NCBI GenBank assembly: GCA_018806915.1
Contig: JAGKQI010000105.1
Location: 3,658,001 to 3,722,000, forward strand
Source of the DNA: Phytophthora colocasiae
Taxonomy: Eukaryota; Oomycota; Peronosporomycetes; Peronosporales; Peronosporaceae
DNA: 64,000 nt
Direction: 5' to 3'
Both the position numbers and the translations under genes were made by a program. Each line of letters starts with the position of its first letter. The stretch's first letter is position 1. Positions 33,156 to 44,015 of the stretch are shown piece after piece. Below the pieces are notes generated by a model that saw nothing but the letters and a program-made list of their open reading frames with translations, had not been told where the DNA came from and searched no databases.

Positions 33156-33481
33156 AGATCCGTGTACGACACATAGTGTTTCTCACACGTCACATATGTA
33201 GCCAGTTGCTGGCTGTTAGCTCAGAGCCACACATTACATTTGATTAGGATTTAGTATGTTAGATACTAAATCCGTTACATTCAGGATTAGGGCAATAAAA
33301 TAAATAAAAATCAGTTTGCATTTCACATACTTAGTGTTAGTTCCTTTATTATAGGGACACTGATTGTGAGAGTCCCGTATTTAGTGGACTACTTGGTTCT
33401 TGTATAGAACCGAAGCAAGCAGGACTCTACGAGTCAACCCAACTTCCTCTGTGCCGTGCACACCTACGCAGCCCCGCTGCA
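33082..33481 (+). repeat. E3 3' LTR
   Basis: 400 bp, matching the 5' LTR but lacking 12 bp (at about 33413). Starts TGTAACGGGG after the polypurine tract at 33069-33081. Confidence 0.95.
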
Positions 33482-33486
33482 GTTAT
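33482..33486. repeat. Target site duplication of Gypsy E3, right copy
   Basis: GTTAT directly after the LTR, after which Helitron Rep coding sequence resumes (CACCAGGTCTTG on the plus strand). Confidence 0.95.
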
Positions 33487-34793
33487 CACCAGGTCTTGCT
33501 TCACCAGCAGCTAATTGCCGTGCAAACTGCTCCACGGCTGCTTGGTACGCCGGTCCAGCACGATCAATCAACAGTCTGCGAGCGTTTAGAAACTGTTGTG
33601 TGTACCCGTTGTGAACAGTAATCACCTGATCGATTGTTCCCAGTATGGCCGGGTCCAGTCCATCTGTCATCCCCATACGGCTTGCTACGCGTGCTTCCAT
33701 ATCCGGATCATTAATGTATACTTGCGCAAACATCGGTCGCCGGTTCGGTGGTGGTAGCAATGCTCCCATGCGTTGACAGACAGATCCCTGTACGCGGAAG
33801 TTGTACACACCACTTCGAGTTACCCTTTCATCGACGTTGAGAGAGCGGGTACGTGAGGATCCAATTGAGGTGAACGCGAAGACGTTGTTGTATGCGCGGA
33901 TCGATTGCTTAAATCTCGGGTTGCCAAACAGTCTGTTAAGTTCAGCTGGAGCTTCGCGACTGGGAGGAACATCCACCAATCCCTTACGACAACAATTTCC
34001 TTCGCTTTCATCCGGTAATTTCCAAGCGTCGCAGTGCTGACACACTCGCTCGTGCTCCAGGGTATCGTCCGTGTACCGGGTGAAATAATGGCGACCGCCA
34101 GGAATGATAGCGGGATCGAACTCTTCGTAGTACGCAAGCTTTTTTTTGGTACTTTCGAGACCGGCGTTGAAATCGGACTTCCTCTCTTCGACGATCAAGA
34201 TCTTCCTCCGTCATAGCCGCTCTTGTCGCTCGTCGAGCGGTGGCGTCTTCTTCTAATTCACCGGGATTCATTAGCGCTCGCCGAGCTCTCGCACGTTCGG
34301 CATCTTGTGGCCGATCTCGATCTATTTGCGACTCCGATCGGTTCGCCCTGGCCCGACGTTTCCTTTCCGCATCTGCTGCACGAACCCGAGCTAATTGAGA
34401 CGGTGTCATATTGGCTCGGGAACGCCTGGCTGTTGGACTACGTCGTTGATGTGGTTGATTATTTGTTGCAGGTTCCATGCCTACTGCAAATCCAGAGTCG
34501 GCAGGTCGTGGAGGTTCTGCAACTGCGATTGAAGTACTTGCCACCGTCACATTTTGTTTCGACCCGATATCAACAGCCTGCAACGCGCTGACAACGGCCG
34601 GAATAGAGTCTGCATTCTCCTGTTCTCTCGTCTCAGACTGCTGCTTCCTAAACCGCATCAAAGCTGCACTGAGGGTCTTCATCCGTCGTCGCTTTGCAGC
34701 AGGTTCTTCGTGACCTTCTGGCGCGCGATAAGCTGCTTTGATTTCTTCTTCGCTTCCATACTTGCGCTTTCTCCCCATCGTTCCTACAAACAC
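33487..34793 (-). pseudogene. Helitron Rep N-terminal part, unit I
   Basis: Begins around the Met at 34791-34793 or a slightly later Met (MGRKRKYGSEEEIKA). A basic, Arg/Ala-rich N-terminus with a nuclear-localisation-like KRRRMK is followed by long charged helices (RVRAADAERKRRARANRSE), then a CxxC-containing domain (VCQHCDAWKLPD...NCC) and the start of the Helitron-like N domain (FRVQGSVCQRMGALLPP). A one-base gain in a T-run at about 34140-34147 shifts frame. The Gypsy E3 insertion at 33486 separates this from the HUH part. Unit II has the corresponding T-run in frame. Confidence 0.8.
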
Positions 34794-36006
34794 TTAACAC
34801 AAACCTACGTTAGTCTACACTCTTCCTTTCTTCTTTGTCTACTTCTTGGCGCTTCTTGTTGTGCTTGAAAAACGTGCGGTAAGCGGTTCCAGATGCCGCG
34901 GCAAAAAGATTTCCTTTTTCCCGAAGTAGAAGGTCTCAGTTCGCCGCTAAACAAAAGGTAAGTCATAAGCCCTCAAGTCACTGTCCCCAATGACTCGGCA
35001 GGTCCGCGACCATGCCACGTGGCTGTCCGCACGCGCCCTGTCGCGGACTCGGAAGCACGGGAATGGGGTCACCCCCAAAACCAACGTGCCGGTCCCATAC
35101 ACGACCACTCTCCGAGGATAAGGCAGGCGGCCCGGCCAAGCCGGCTCTTCTCGCCACATGGATCTGCCTCAGCGCCTCGGCGGGGTATGAGACTTCCCAT
35201 GCTGCTGGCGGGCAAACATGGGCGCCTCAGGGTCGCGGCTCCGGAGAGTTCCCGGAGCAAAGGTGCGACAGGACTAAACCTTAGTACGTGCAACGGGGTC
35301 CAGCTGCAACCTCCTTATCGCCCTCGTGTCCTGGAATTGTGCCTCCGGGGGTAGAAATCCCCGCCTCGGAACGACACGTTTTGCCAGAGAGGAACGAAAC
35401 TGTGACTCTACTGTAACGTTTGCTTCGAGAGGGTCGTCCTGGCAACTCTGGGCAGGGAATGGGCTCCTCTGGGGGCTGGCTAGGCCTCATCAGTATGGCC
35501 GTCTTAGGATGTCCATCCCTCCGTGCAGTGGTGGATATCTCACCCAATGCACGGCTCCGGTTTCCCTCTCTAACGCGCACAGTAAGTCTCGGTTGCCCCA
35601 GAAGGTACCAGTTCTCCCAACAGGCGGAACTCCCGAAGCCGTAAAGACTTTATTAATACGTTAATATTCTATGTGGCTACACCTACCTACCTTCTCTGCG
35701 GCGCTCGCTTCCTCCTCGCTGCTCTAGAGCCCGCGCCGTTCGCGCTCCTAGTGTCGTCGACGGCGCCGATGTTGAAATGAGCGAAAATGTGAATCGAAAA
35801 ATCCGATTAGGTTCGAAAAATCCGATTAAGTTCGAGAACGTTCCAGATAAGTCCGAATAATTATGTGGACAGCAGCTGCTTTGATAGGAGAAAAGTGTAT
35901 AGAAATGTATCGAGACGCGCACCAAAAAGAGATGCCAACCGAGAGGCTCAGGCCGGTGGAGAGGGGCGTGACCGACGGACACGTTACGATCTTACTGAGA
36001 GGTAGA
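34794..36006 (-). other. Helitron 5' non-coding region, GC-rich
   Basis: About 1.2 kb between the Rep start and the 5' terminus. 34940-35650 is GC-rich without a convincing frame on either strand. 35650-36000 is mixed, with near-repeats of an AAATCCGATTAGGTTCGA type motif at about 35800-35840. It may contain promoter sequence or captured genomic DNA. No match is recognised. Confidence 0.5.
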
Positions 36007-36558
36007 TATTGTCATGATGCCTTGAAGTTCTTGACCCCTTACATGTCGATCCAATTGTTTGGTGGATCAACGTAAATACTTGCGCCACTGCGAATCGACC
36101 TGTCGCAACACAACACACACCCATCAATCCACAATACCATTGGTGATTATGTTGCTACAATGTCCTACCGTTGTTATATAGACCACGTACCATATACCGG
36201 GAACGACGGTCGACTTGATCTTGGAAACGGGAGGATCTAAGTGGTATCCTTCGATACCTCCCGACGCTGACTCCAGTCCGGACCAACGTTGCGCTTGTAA
36301 CCGTAGTCGAACACCAGTTCTTCACCCACCGCGATGTCGCACAGCGCCCAGATGGTGATGTGGTGTACGCCACTCACACTCACCACCTTCGCCGTGCAAT
36401 TCGGGGTATCGCCCTCGTGGTTGATGAACTTGCTCTTGTTGCCGTCCCGAAGCGCATCCAGCACGGCATCTTCATTGAGATCGAACAAATAACTCATTTC
36501 CATCTTGTCGTAGATCAGACCTCTACGTTCGGCCTTGTCCTGCGACAGCACCGCGCCA
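36007..36558 (-). pseudogene. E(z)-like: E(z)-like copy F, 3' end of SET exon and flank
   Basis: Minus strand: the last ~107 codons of the SET exon (36237-36558, from GAVLSQDKAERRG through the NH...PNC motif and GEELVFDYGYK to the TAG) plus 3' flank to 36007. There it meets the Helitron 5' end; the flank continues at 21475. One substitution changes DEAERR to DKAERR. The upstream end (36558) is abruptly joined to an intron of the WD40 gene and marks the border between the duplicated units. Confidence 0.85.
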
Positions 36559-36569
36559 TTATCCTATAG

Positions 36570-37988
36570 ACTTCTTTTGAAGTCAAGTGTATTCGCTGGA
36601 ATCCTTTGAATGAGGTAAGGGTGTAATGTTACTATTTGTCGTTAGAGAGTTGTTCGAAAGACAATTTGCCGCTGTGCAGGACGAGGTCGCGTGTTCGTTC
36701 ACAAATCGCAACGAGATTCATATTTTTGACTTGCACAAGTTTCCTAACAAGCCGCAAAAGGTGCTGAAGAGCTCCAACCAGCCTTCTTGTGGGTACAGTG
36801 ATCTGGTATATTTGCCTGCGGTGGAGTCGACACTGCCCAACTCTCGACAAGCGAATAGCAAGACAAAGGCGCGCTCGAAACCTGTTTACATAATTGCTGG
36901 GGATATGGATGGAGCGATCCGAATGTGGGATCCGCGCTCCCCTTTGCGGCCTATGTGGAGCTTCCTCGCAGGATCGCACCCAATCAACTCCTTAGTGTTA
37001 TCCCCGAACAAGCAGTTTCTTGTCTGCGGCAACGAAGCTGGAATGATCATGGTACGTCTTTTTCTGTTCTTGCACTTACTGACGGAATCACTAACATGAT
37101 TATTTTTTGCTGACAGACCTATGACATTCAGCACAAAATTGTTCCTGTGTTTGGATCGAAGCCTGTGCCACAAAAGATGGGGACGTTTAACATTATGGAG
37201 GCCATCAAACGTAAGAAAAGTAGCTACTTTGTTTTTGATGACGATGGCGGAACTAATGCTTCTATATCTCCTGCTCTGATAGAGTCTGTGATACTCTCAA
37301 GTCGGTATGGATCCCCTGGAATTATGTCCATGCACCTAGTGCCCCACTCCGAAACACAAGTTCTATGCCAGCTGCGCAACGATTGGGTAGTGGTCATCGA
37401 TTACCTCAGTGGCTCTGTTACCAAACTGCACACGTTCATCCGAGGTACGAGCTCTCACTAGCTGCTTGATTATTATTCTACTCACGACGTGCTTGTACAG
37501 GTTTAACACGGAGTCAGAAACCAAAGGTTGAAGCGTCCCCATCAGTGCTCTCCATGACTTCGGAGAATGAGCATCAACGAGATTTCTTGCCTCGCTCTCT
37601 CAGAAACTCATGGCTTTCCTGTCATCGTTGTACGGGTACTCTTCTATTCGACAAGTCTATCATGTGCACTGGAATCCACGACGCTACGAGTTTAAACGTG
37701 ATTGACTTGCACCAACTGCGTCGCACTACAGCTTCTGACACTATGAAGAACCTGAACTCAAGCGAGAGTGGCGTAACGAATACTGGACGATCTGGAGTCG
37801 AACGTCTAGATCGATTCCGCATTCCCACTTCTAGTGTCGTTACAGCAGTGACTGCTCATCCGAGTCAGCATGCAGTAATATGCGGAGGCGAAAGTATGCG
37901 GCTACAAGTACTGGGTGTCATGGGCCAATCCGATATCTCCGCACAACGGAGTCCAGACGAAGGGAATGAATGCAGTCAAGCAACCTAG
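36570..37988 (+). CDS. WD40-repeat protein, 3' part of gene
   Basis: Exons inferred from GT-AG borders and frame: 36570-36614, 36680-37051, 37117-37444 and 37501-37988, with introns of 65, 65 and 56 bp. The first visible base of coding follows an intron acceptor (CTATAG at 36564-36569), so the 5' exons are lost at the junction with E(z) fragment F. The protein (about 410 residues visible) has WD40 blades: CIRWNPLNEDEVACSF...IHIFDL, then VYIIAGDMDGAIRMWDPRS, then HPINSLVLSPNKQFLVCGNE...MTYDIQ, and a C-terminal VVTAVTAHPSQHAVICGGES. Such proteins are scaffolds; no specific family is recognised. It ends 132 bp before the E(z) start codon in the same direction, the likely native arrangement. Confidence 0.75.
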
Positions 37989-38120
37989 AAGAGAGATGAA
38001 TTGTAGAAATTGCCGAAGCTTAAGAGAATTCATGACCATTTTTCAACTGTAGTGTCAACATTACCGTAACTTGCCAGATTTGTGCTATCGCACTTTCACA
38101 AGGTTTCGCCATAAAAAGAA
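37989..38120 (+). promoter_or_regulatory. Intergenic region between WD40 gene and E(z) copy B
   Basis: 132 bp. It contains CATTTTTCAACTG at about 38037 and GCACTTTCACAAGG at about 38090, pyrimidine-rich and only loosely like oomycete initiator elements. The context before the ATG is AAAGAAATGG. It must carry the promoter and 5' UTR of the E(z) gene unless the two genes are co-transcribed. Confidence 0.4.
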
Positions 38121-41100
38121 ATGGCTGCTAAGACGGAGGTGATCGTGCTGGATGACGACAGCAGCGACGCGTCGTCCGGCAGCGAGACGTGGCGGGCGTC
38201 CGCGTCTACTACGCCGCCGACGTCTCCAGCGCCGCGACGGAGACGTGCGCAGTCAATCGGTTACAACGACGCGGTGAAGGCGGCGCTGGCGATGGCTGCG
38301 GCGTTTACGGTTGAAAAAACTGCTGAGAAGGAGAAAAGAGAAGCTCCTGCACCACCACTGCTAGCTACGAAGACTAAGAAGAAGACAAAGAAGAGACCTA
38401 CCAGCAGTGACAAGACGCCAGTGCAGTTTAAACCAAGGGAGAAGGATCGAGGGACGAACAGGTATAAGATCGCACACCAACAGAAAGCAACGGAGAAGCG
38501 TCGATCTACAGGATCTTTGAAGCCTACAAGGAGGTCTAAGTTAGACTCTAACATCCTCAGCTGTAGCTCGGACTCGGATTCGAACTCGAGTTCAGACTCC
38601 AGTCCCAGCTTAGACTCTCGATGCAAACCAAAGTCTTCTTCTTTTTTGCATCGACCAACCAGTGCATCGGGAGGAAATGCACGACCGAAGGCTAAAGATC
38701 GACGTCGTGCCAAGAGCAATAAGAACAACTGGCGAGAAGAAGAAGTGTCAGCGCAGAACAAGCAGCCAGCGAAGGTGGTGGATTTGCTGTCGTCTTCCTC
38801 CTCGAGCTCGTCAGATTCATCGCGTGGTCGTCGCTCACACGTCTCGTCAATGGCTTCAGTGTCATCGTTGACATCGTCGGACAGTGAGTCGCTTCCAGAG
38901 ACGCATGTACAATCAGGGAAGAACCGACTGATGCTGAATGGCCGCGTGCAAATGGGAAACAAGCCACGTCCAGACAGTCAATCTAGACAGCATGGGAAAA
39001 CTACCGAGCCGGCAGATCGCCCACGCTTCGCATCTCACAGTAATAGCTACCAGACAAGTAAATCGTCAGGAACAGTACGTCCTGGAAAACGTAAACGTGT
39101 CAAGCCGCAGATGCGTCGGGAGTCTACTAGCGTTAACAACAACGGAGGCAAGATACAAGCGGATCAACCGACGAAGAGGAAGACGCATACGAAGAAGCCT
39201 ACTCCGATCAGTTTACAAACTCGTCGTGCTTTGCCGAAACCCGCGACAGCGACCCGGAGTGATCCGTTATCTCTACTGTCTTCGTCATCGTCGTCTTCAG
39301 CAATCTCCTCTTCACCAGATTCGTCGCCGAGACCAACGCCACCTCGAAAATCTGCGGCTGTATCTCCAGCGTCCGCACCTCACGTGTGGGAAGGAGAGAT
39401 GGACGCGTTTGGGCGGTATCGCTGCCGCAAATCTGTTTCTGGTAACTCCAGCACGCCATCCCGTCACGCACGGCCTGTGTCACCAATGTCAGCATCTGCA
39501 GTCACGGCGAAGTCGATGCCATCGCGAACACCTTCTACTTCGCTGTCGCCGAGAAAGAAACGGCGAGTGGTGTCTGACTTTAACATCGATCACATGGCGC
39601 TCGATAACCTGCAGGCGCAAGAGCGCGAGCTGGCGTGGATTCGATCTCAGCACAAGCAAACGCTGAACCTGTCACGTCCGTCGAAACCCGTAGTCCACAA
39701 AGACAAAGCGCATCGCGAAGTGATCGAAGTCGATGGCCACTCAAGTGTCACGTGTTCGATGGAAGGTGGCGCTCATGGAGAACAAAAGAAGATCGAGGTC
39801 AAGTCCTCTGATCCTGTTGGACCCGCCCCGGTGATTTCTCATACGGAGATCCTCCACCCTACATCTTATCGCGGTGTTTTTTTCGACAAAGCTCCGCCGA
39901 ATCTGCTGTCGATACGCGATCACGTGTGCAGCGCGCCGTTTGAGTCGGATTGCGACCATCCGCTCACATTTTACGGTATGCTGCTGTATCGTCGAATTCA
40001 TCTTTATTCAATTCATGCTGTTGCTATGTCTGATCTTGTTCACTTGCTCTGGTTTACTAACTGTATGTGTTGTGAATGTATTGCGTAGACGAAACGGACA
40101 CGCTGATAAGCCACTGTGCGATCCTGGAAAGCTTTGGCAAGCCAACGCAGTGTATTTCGTCCGTGTTTCCAACGGAGGTGGTCAAACCTCAGAGCGATGT
40201 CACGCTGTCTGTGAGCTCTTTAGTAACGGCGCACCTCCCCATCATTCGCCGCTGCCACCAACGAAAAGTGCAAGCCATCGTATCGGAGGCGCGTCAGAAG
40301 GTCTCCGCGTATCAAGCAGCACTGAAGAAACACCGTCGAGTTCGTCGCGGTATGTTTTGTATTTCGACGCAGCAATACTCGGCAGACTACTGTGACTAAA
40401 GATTTCGTGTTTGTAGAGATGACACCACATATCTTACCTCGCTCTCGTGCGGAAAAGCACGCCGTGAAGCAGCTCAAGACTTTGCAGCACGCGTGTGCCT
40501 TTGGTGTTGGAGATGTCTCGTTTCAGATGGGTCGTGGCGAGAGTTACGTGCGAGAGAAGACACTATCGTCGCTGGTCCAGATTAACCGCAGTGTATTGGT
40601 TCGTCCACTGCGGAAGTACACGACGAGTGTTGGGCTGCGCTTGAACTATCGTGTTGATGACGACCCGATCCTACGGTACACAGCCACCACGAGGCCAAGT
40701 GGAGGTGGTAATGTTGGAGAGTTGTCGAAGAAGAACGGCCTACGAATCGGCAATGTGGCTGATGAGGAGGTGGTGGAGTATGTGCTTCGTCTGGTGATTG
40801 GTCGTCTCGGAGACTCGGAGCAGGTATTTCACGCGCTAAAGAGCGAGCTCGATTTTTCTCAGGCGTACACAGCATACAGCGAATTGAAGAAGCTGCACGA
40901 CGCGAGGCAGCGAGCAAATGCGAGATTGGATCAAGTGGAGAAGCTTGGTCACGACGGAGTGCATACGGGAGATGCTGATGTCGCGGCTCTCGTGAACTTG
41001 ATGGAGCAGTCGTCACTGTCGAAAGTCTCCCGCGCAAGATCCTTGAGTCGGCGCTTACAGCCACCGATCTGCAGCCTCGAGTCGAGCATCGTGGACGGTC

Positions 41101-42713
41101 TCGTGGACAGCGCGTCGGCGGGCATAGCGGCGATGGGTTTGCGAGCGACGGACTCGTACAACGAGTTGGTGGACGTGTACTGCGGCTCGTTCTGTCGGAT
41201 GTGCTACACGTACAATTGCCACGAGCACGGCGGCGACCATCCGCTCCCTGCCAGACGCGTGGATCCCGCGTACCCTCGAGTCGGAGTGGTGCCGCGTGCT
41301 GCTTGTGGTGATGATTCTGTCGAAGATGCGTGTGATGTTACGATGTGTGGTTCCTCGTCAGATGAGGAGGTGGTTTATCTAGGCAGAGAGACGAACAGCA
41401 CGAAGCCGATGCTCGATCCGTCAGAGTACGTGGATGCGTCCCATGTTCCGCTGGTGACAAGAAAGATGCGGTCGTTCCTGTCTACAAGTAGTGTCTGTTC
41501 CAAGCTGTGCTGGAAGGTTGGCGACGTGAAGAGCGTCGTCAAAGATGAGGGTAACGGTATACCAGCAGTGGCGCTGGGTGTGCTTCGAAAGCTTCGTGAA
41601 ACAATGGGCGACAACTCGTGTTTGCTGGCCGCTGTGGTGGGTTCAGTGTCGTGTGGGGAAGTGCATCAGTGGATCGAGAAGGAGAAGGCCAGTGGAGAAT
41701 ACGGTACGGCAAGTCGTCGTACTCGCAATTGGAAGCGCGGTCGACGGTCTGGCGGGAGTAACCACGAGTTGGTGCAACGGACGCGCAACCAGCGCCTGCA
41801 GGATCGCGGCACGGCGAACCACGAGTACGAACCGTGCATGCACGAGGGCATGTGCGACTCGACGGTGTTCTTGCATGAAACGTGACCACATGTGCGAGAA
41901 GGCGTGCGCTTGTTCTCGTGACTGTCCGAATAGGTACGCGCTGCAGTGCACAGCAGTATGTCAGTGTCAGATGGTGGTCTGGCGATGATCGCCCAAGTAT
42001 TGAACGATCACGTCGAGTGCAGCTTCAGCGCTGTGTCGTTCGTGACGACAAAGGCCTTTGGTTGGGGGTGAGACTGGGAGGGCTGACTAGTCTGTGTGTG
42101 TTCTGTCGACAGGTTTGAAGGTTGTTCATGTTCACCAGGTGAATGTCGTACGAGTAAGTGCCCATGCTTTACAGCTCTGCGCGAATGTGACCCGGATGTG
42201 TGTGTCGTGCGGGGCGAGCGAGTTGGCGGTGTACAGTACCGTTATGGATGGCACGTGCGCACGCACGACGTGGCAATATGAACGTGATCCGTAGGAGGCA
42301 CAAAGGTTGGGCATGAGTTTTCATCCATCCATGGATACGGCAGGTACGCGCTAGAGCGTATTCTATCGATCTAATTTGTGTACGAGTACAACGGCGCGGT
42401 GCTGTCGCAGGACGAGGCCGAACGTAGAGGTCTGATCTACGACAAGATGGAAATGAGTTATTTGTTCGATCTCAACGAAGATGCCGTGCTGGATGCGCTT
42501 CGGGACGGCAACAAGAGCAAGTTCATCAACCACGAGGGCGATACTCCGAATTGCACGGCGAAGGTGGTGAGTGTGAGTGGTGTACACCACATCACCATCT
42601 GGGCGCTGTGCGACATCGCGGTGGGTGAAGAACTGGTGTTCGACTACGGTTACAAGCGCAACGTTGGTCCGGACTGGAGTCAGCGTCGGGAGGTATCGAA
42701 GGATACCACTTAG
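38121..42713 (+). pseudogene. E(z)-like: E(z)/EZH-like histone methyltransferase, copy B (full-length, frameshifted)
   Basis: The only copy with a start (MAAKTEVIVLDDDSSDASSG). Exons: 38121-39975, 40089-40349, 40417-41933 and 42113-42713; introns of 113, 67 and 179 bp. Predicted length is about 1410 residues, much longer than animal EZH2. The first ~600 residues are a Ser/Lys/Arg-rich disordered region with poly-Ser runs and basic clusters (KTKKKTKKRP, RPGKRKRVKP, RKKRRVV) that could act as nuclear signals. Exon 3 contains a charged helical region and the first Cys cluster of CXC. Defects: two bases lost at about 41864 inside CXC (GGGG to GG), giving a TGA at 41883. The SET exon has two bases lost at about 42270 and single-base losses near 42301 and 42319, plus an in-frame TAA at about 42372. 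So the copy with the proper start cannot make a SET domain. Confidence 0.85.
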
Positions 42714-43326
42714 ATCCTCCCGTTTCCAAGATCAAGTCGACCATCGTTCCCAGTATATGGTACGTGGTCTATATAACAACGGTAGGACATTGTAGCAACA
42801 TAATCACCAATGGTACTGTGGATTGATGGGTGTGTGCTGTGTTGCGACAGGTCGATTCACAATGGCGCAAGTATTCACGTTGATCCACCAAACAACTGGA
42901 TCGACATGCGTCAGAACTGGCATCATGACAATATCTCAGTTATAGTATATATAAGGAGGAATGATTGTGGACGCCTGAAAACAAATCAAAGCAGGTCATT
43001 GCAACGGGGAAGTTGTCGATAATCCGCCAGAGCCAAACTATCCCTATCCAAACAGTATGAGCAAGGATTGGCTTCTAATAAAGAAAGCTACAAGTCTATT
43101 AAATCAACTTAAACAGTTGAGTGAATGTAGCAACCCAGCAATCGATTCATTTTCTAACTCGATGTCAATAACACCTTTTCAACACACCTAATGTACTAGA
43201 TAATCGTGACACCGCTATTTTCGGTCATAGTAGCCTGGGAATTATTCCGTTGTCTCCTACAATCTATATTCACACAGCAACCGGCCTGCCATGTATTACT
43301 ATTAGATCGCCGGAACATCATCAAAC
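42714..43326. repeat. 3' flank of E(z) copy B
   Basis: Equivalent to 6598-7200, with small deletions (for example near 42905). AATAAAG at about 43077 is a possible polyadenylation signal. Non-coding. Confidence 0.7.
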
Positions 43327-44015
43327 GAACAAACAAACACGCAAACCCCTGTGGACGAAGATACTCTGAATGAATTGTTGTTGTTGGACAAAGAGCAGAA
43401 TTGTTTGATGATATTCCGGCGATCTAATAGTAATACATGGCAGGCCGGTTGCTGTGTGTATATAGATTGAAGGAGACAACGGAATAATTCCCACACTAAA
43501 ATAACGGGGTCACGATTATCTAGTACATTAGGTGTGTTGAAAAGGTGTTATTGACATCGAGTTAGAAAATGAATCGATTGCTGGGTTGCTACATTCACTC
43601 AACTGTTTAAGTTGATTTAATAGACTTGTAGCTTTCTTTATTAGAAGCCAATCCTTGCTCATACTGTTTGGATAGGGATAGTTTGGCTCTGGCGGATTAT
43701 CGACAACTTCCCCGTTGCAATGACCTGCTTTGATTTGTTTTCAGGCGTCCACAATCATTCCTCCTTATATATACTATAACCGAGATATTGTCATGATGCC
43801 TTGAAGTTCTTGACCCCTTACATGTCGATCCAGTTGTTTGGTGGATCAACGTGAATACTTGCGCCATTGTGAATCGACCTGTCGCAACACAGCACACACC
43901 CATCAATCCACAGTACCATTGGTGATTATGTTGCTACAATGTCCTACCGTTGTTATATAGACCACGTACCATATACTGGGAACGACGGTCGACTTGATCT
44001 TGGAAACGGGAGGAT

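Larger units (their letters stand above)
25601..33481 (+). mobile_element. Complete Ty3/Gypsy chromovirus E3 (7881 bp)
   Basis: LTRs at 25601-26012 and 33082-33481 appear identical by eye except for a 12-bp deletion in the 3' copy. TSD is GTTAT. A primer-binding-like TGGTAGCAC follows the 5' LTR, and the polypurine tract GGTGGGGGAGGG precedes the 3' LTR. Order: gag, protease, RT, RNase H, integrase, chromodomain, then an antisense ORF. Near-identical LTRs imply recent insertion, yet the coding region has several lesions, some shared with E1 and E2. Confidence 0.95.
21476..36006 (-). mobile_element. Helitron (unit I), both termini present, with nested Gypsy E3
   Basis: Rolling-circle transposon on the minus strand. 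The 5' end starts TCTACC at 36006. The 3' end is a hairpin followed eight bases later by CTAG at 21479-21476. It lies between A and T of the E(z) 3' flank: the uninterrupted sequence in copy C reads CCGAGA/TATTGTC. It encodes a Rep-helicase with HUH and PIF1-type helicase motifs. Without the nested 7881-bp Gypsy and its duplicated 5 bp it would be about 6.65 kb. Frameshifts and the Gypsy insertion disable it. Confidence 0.9.

Noticed and set aside
34940..35660. Possible rRNA or other structured RNA in the GC-rich Helitron segment
   Set aside because: No recognisable rRNA or tRNA core motifs were seen; GC richness alone is not enough.
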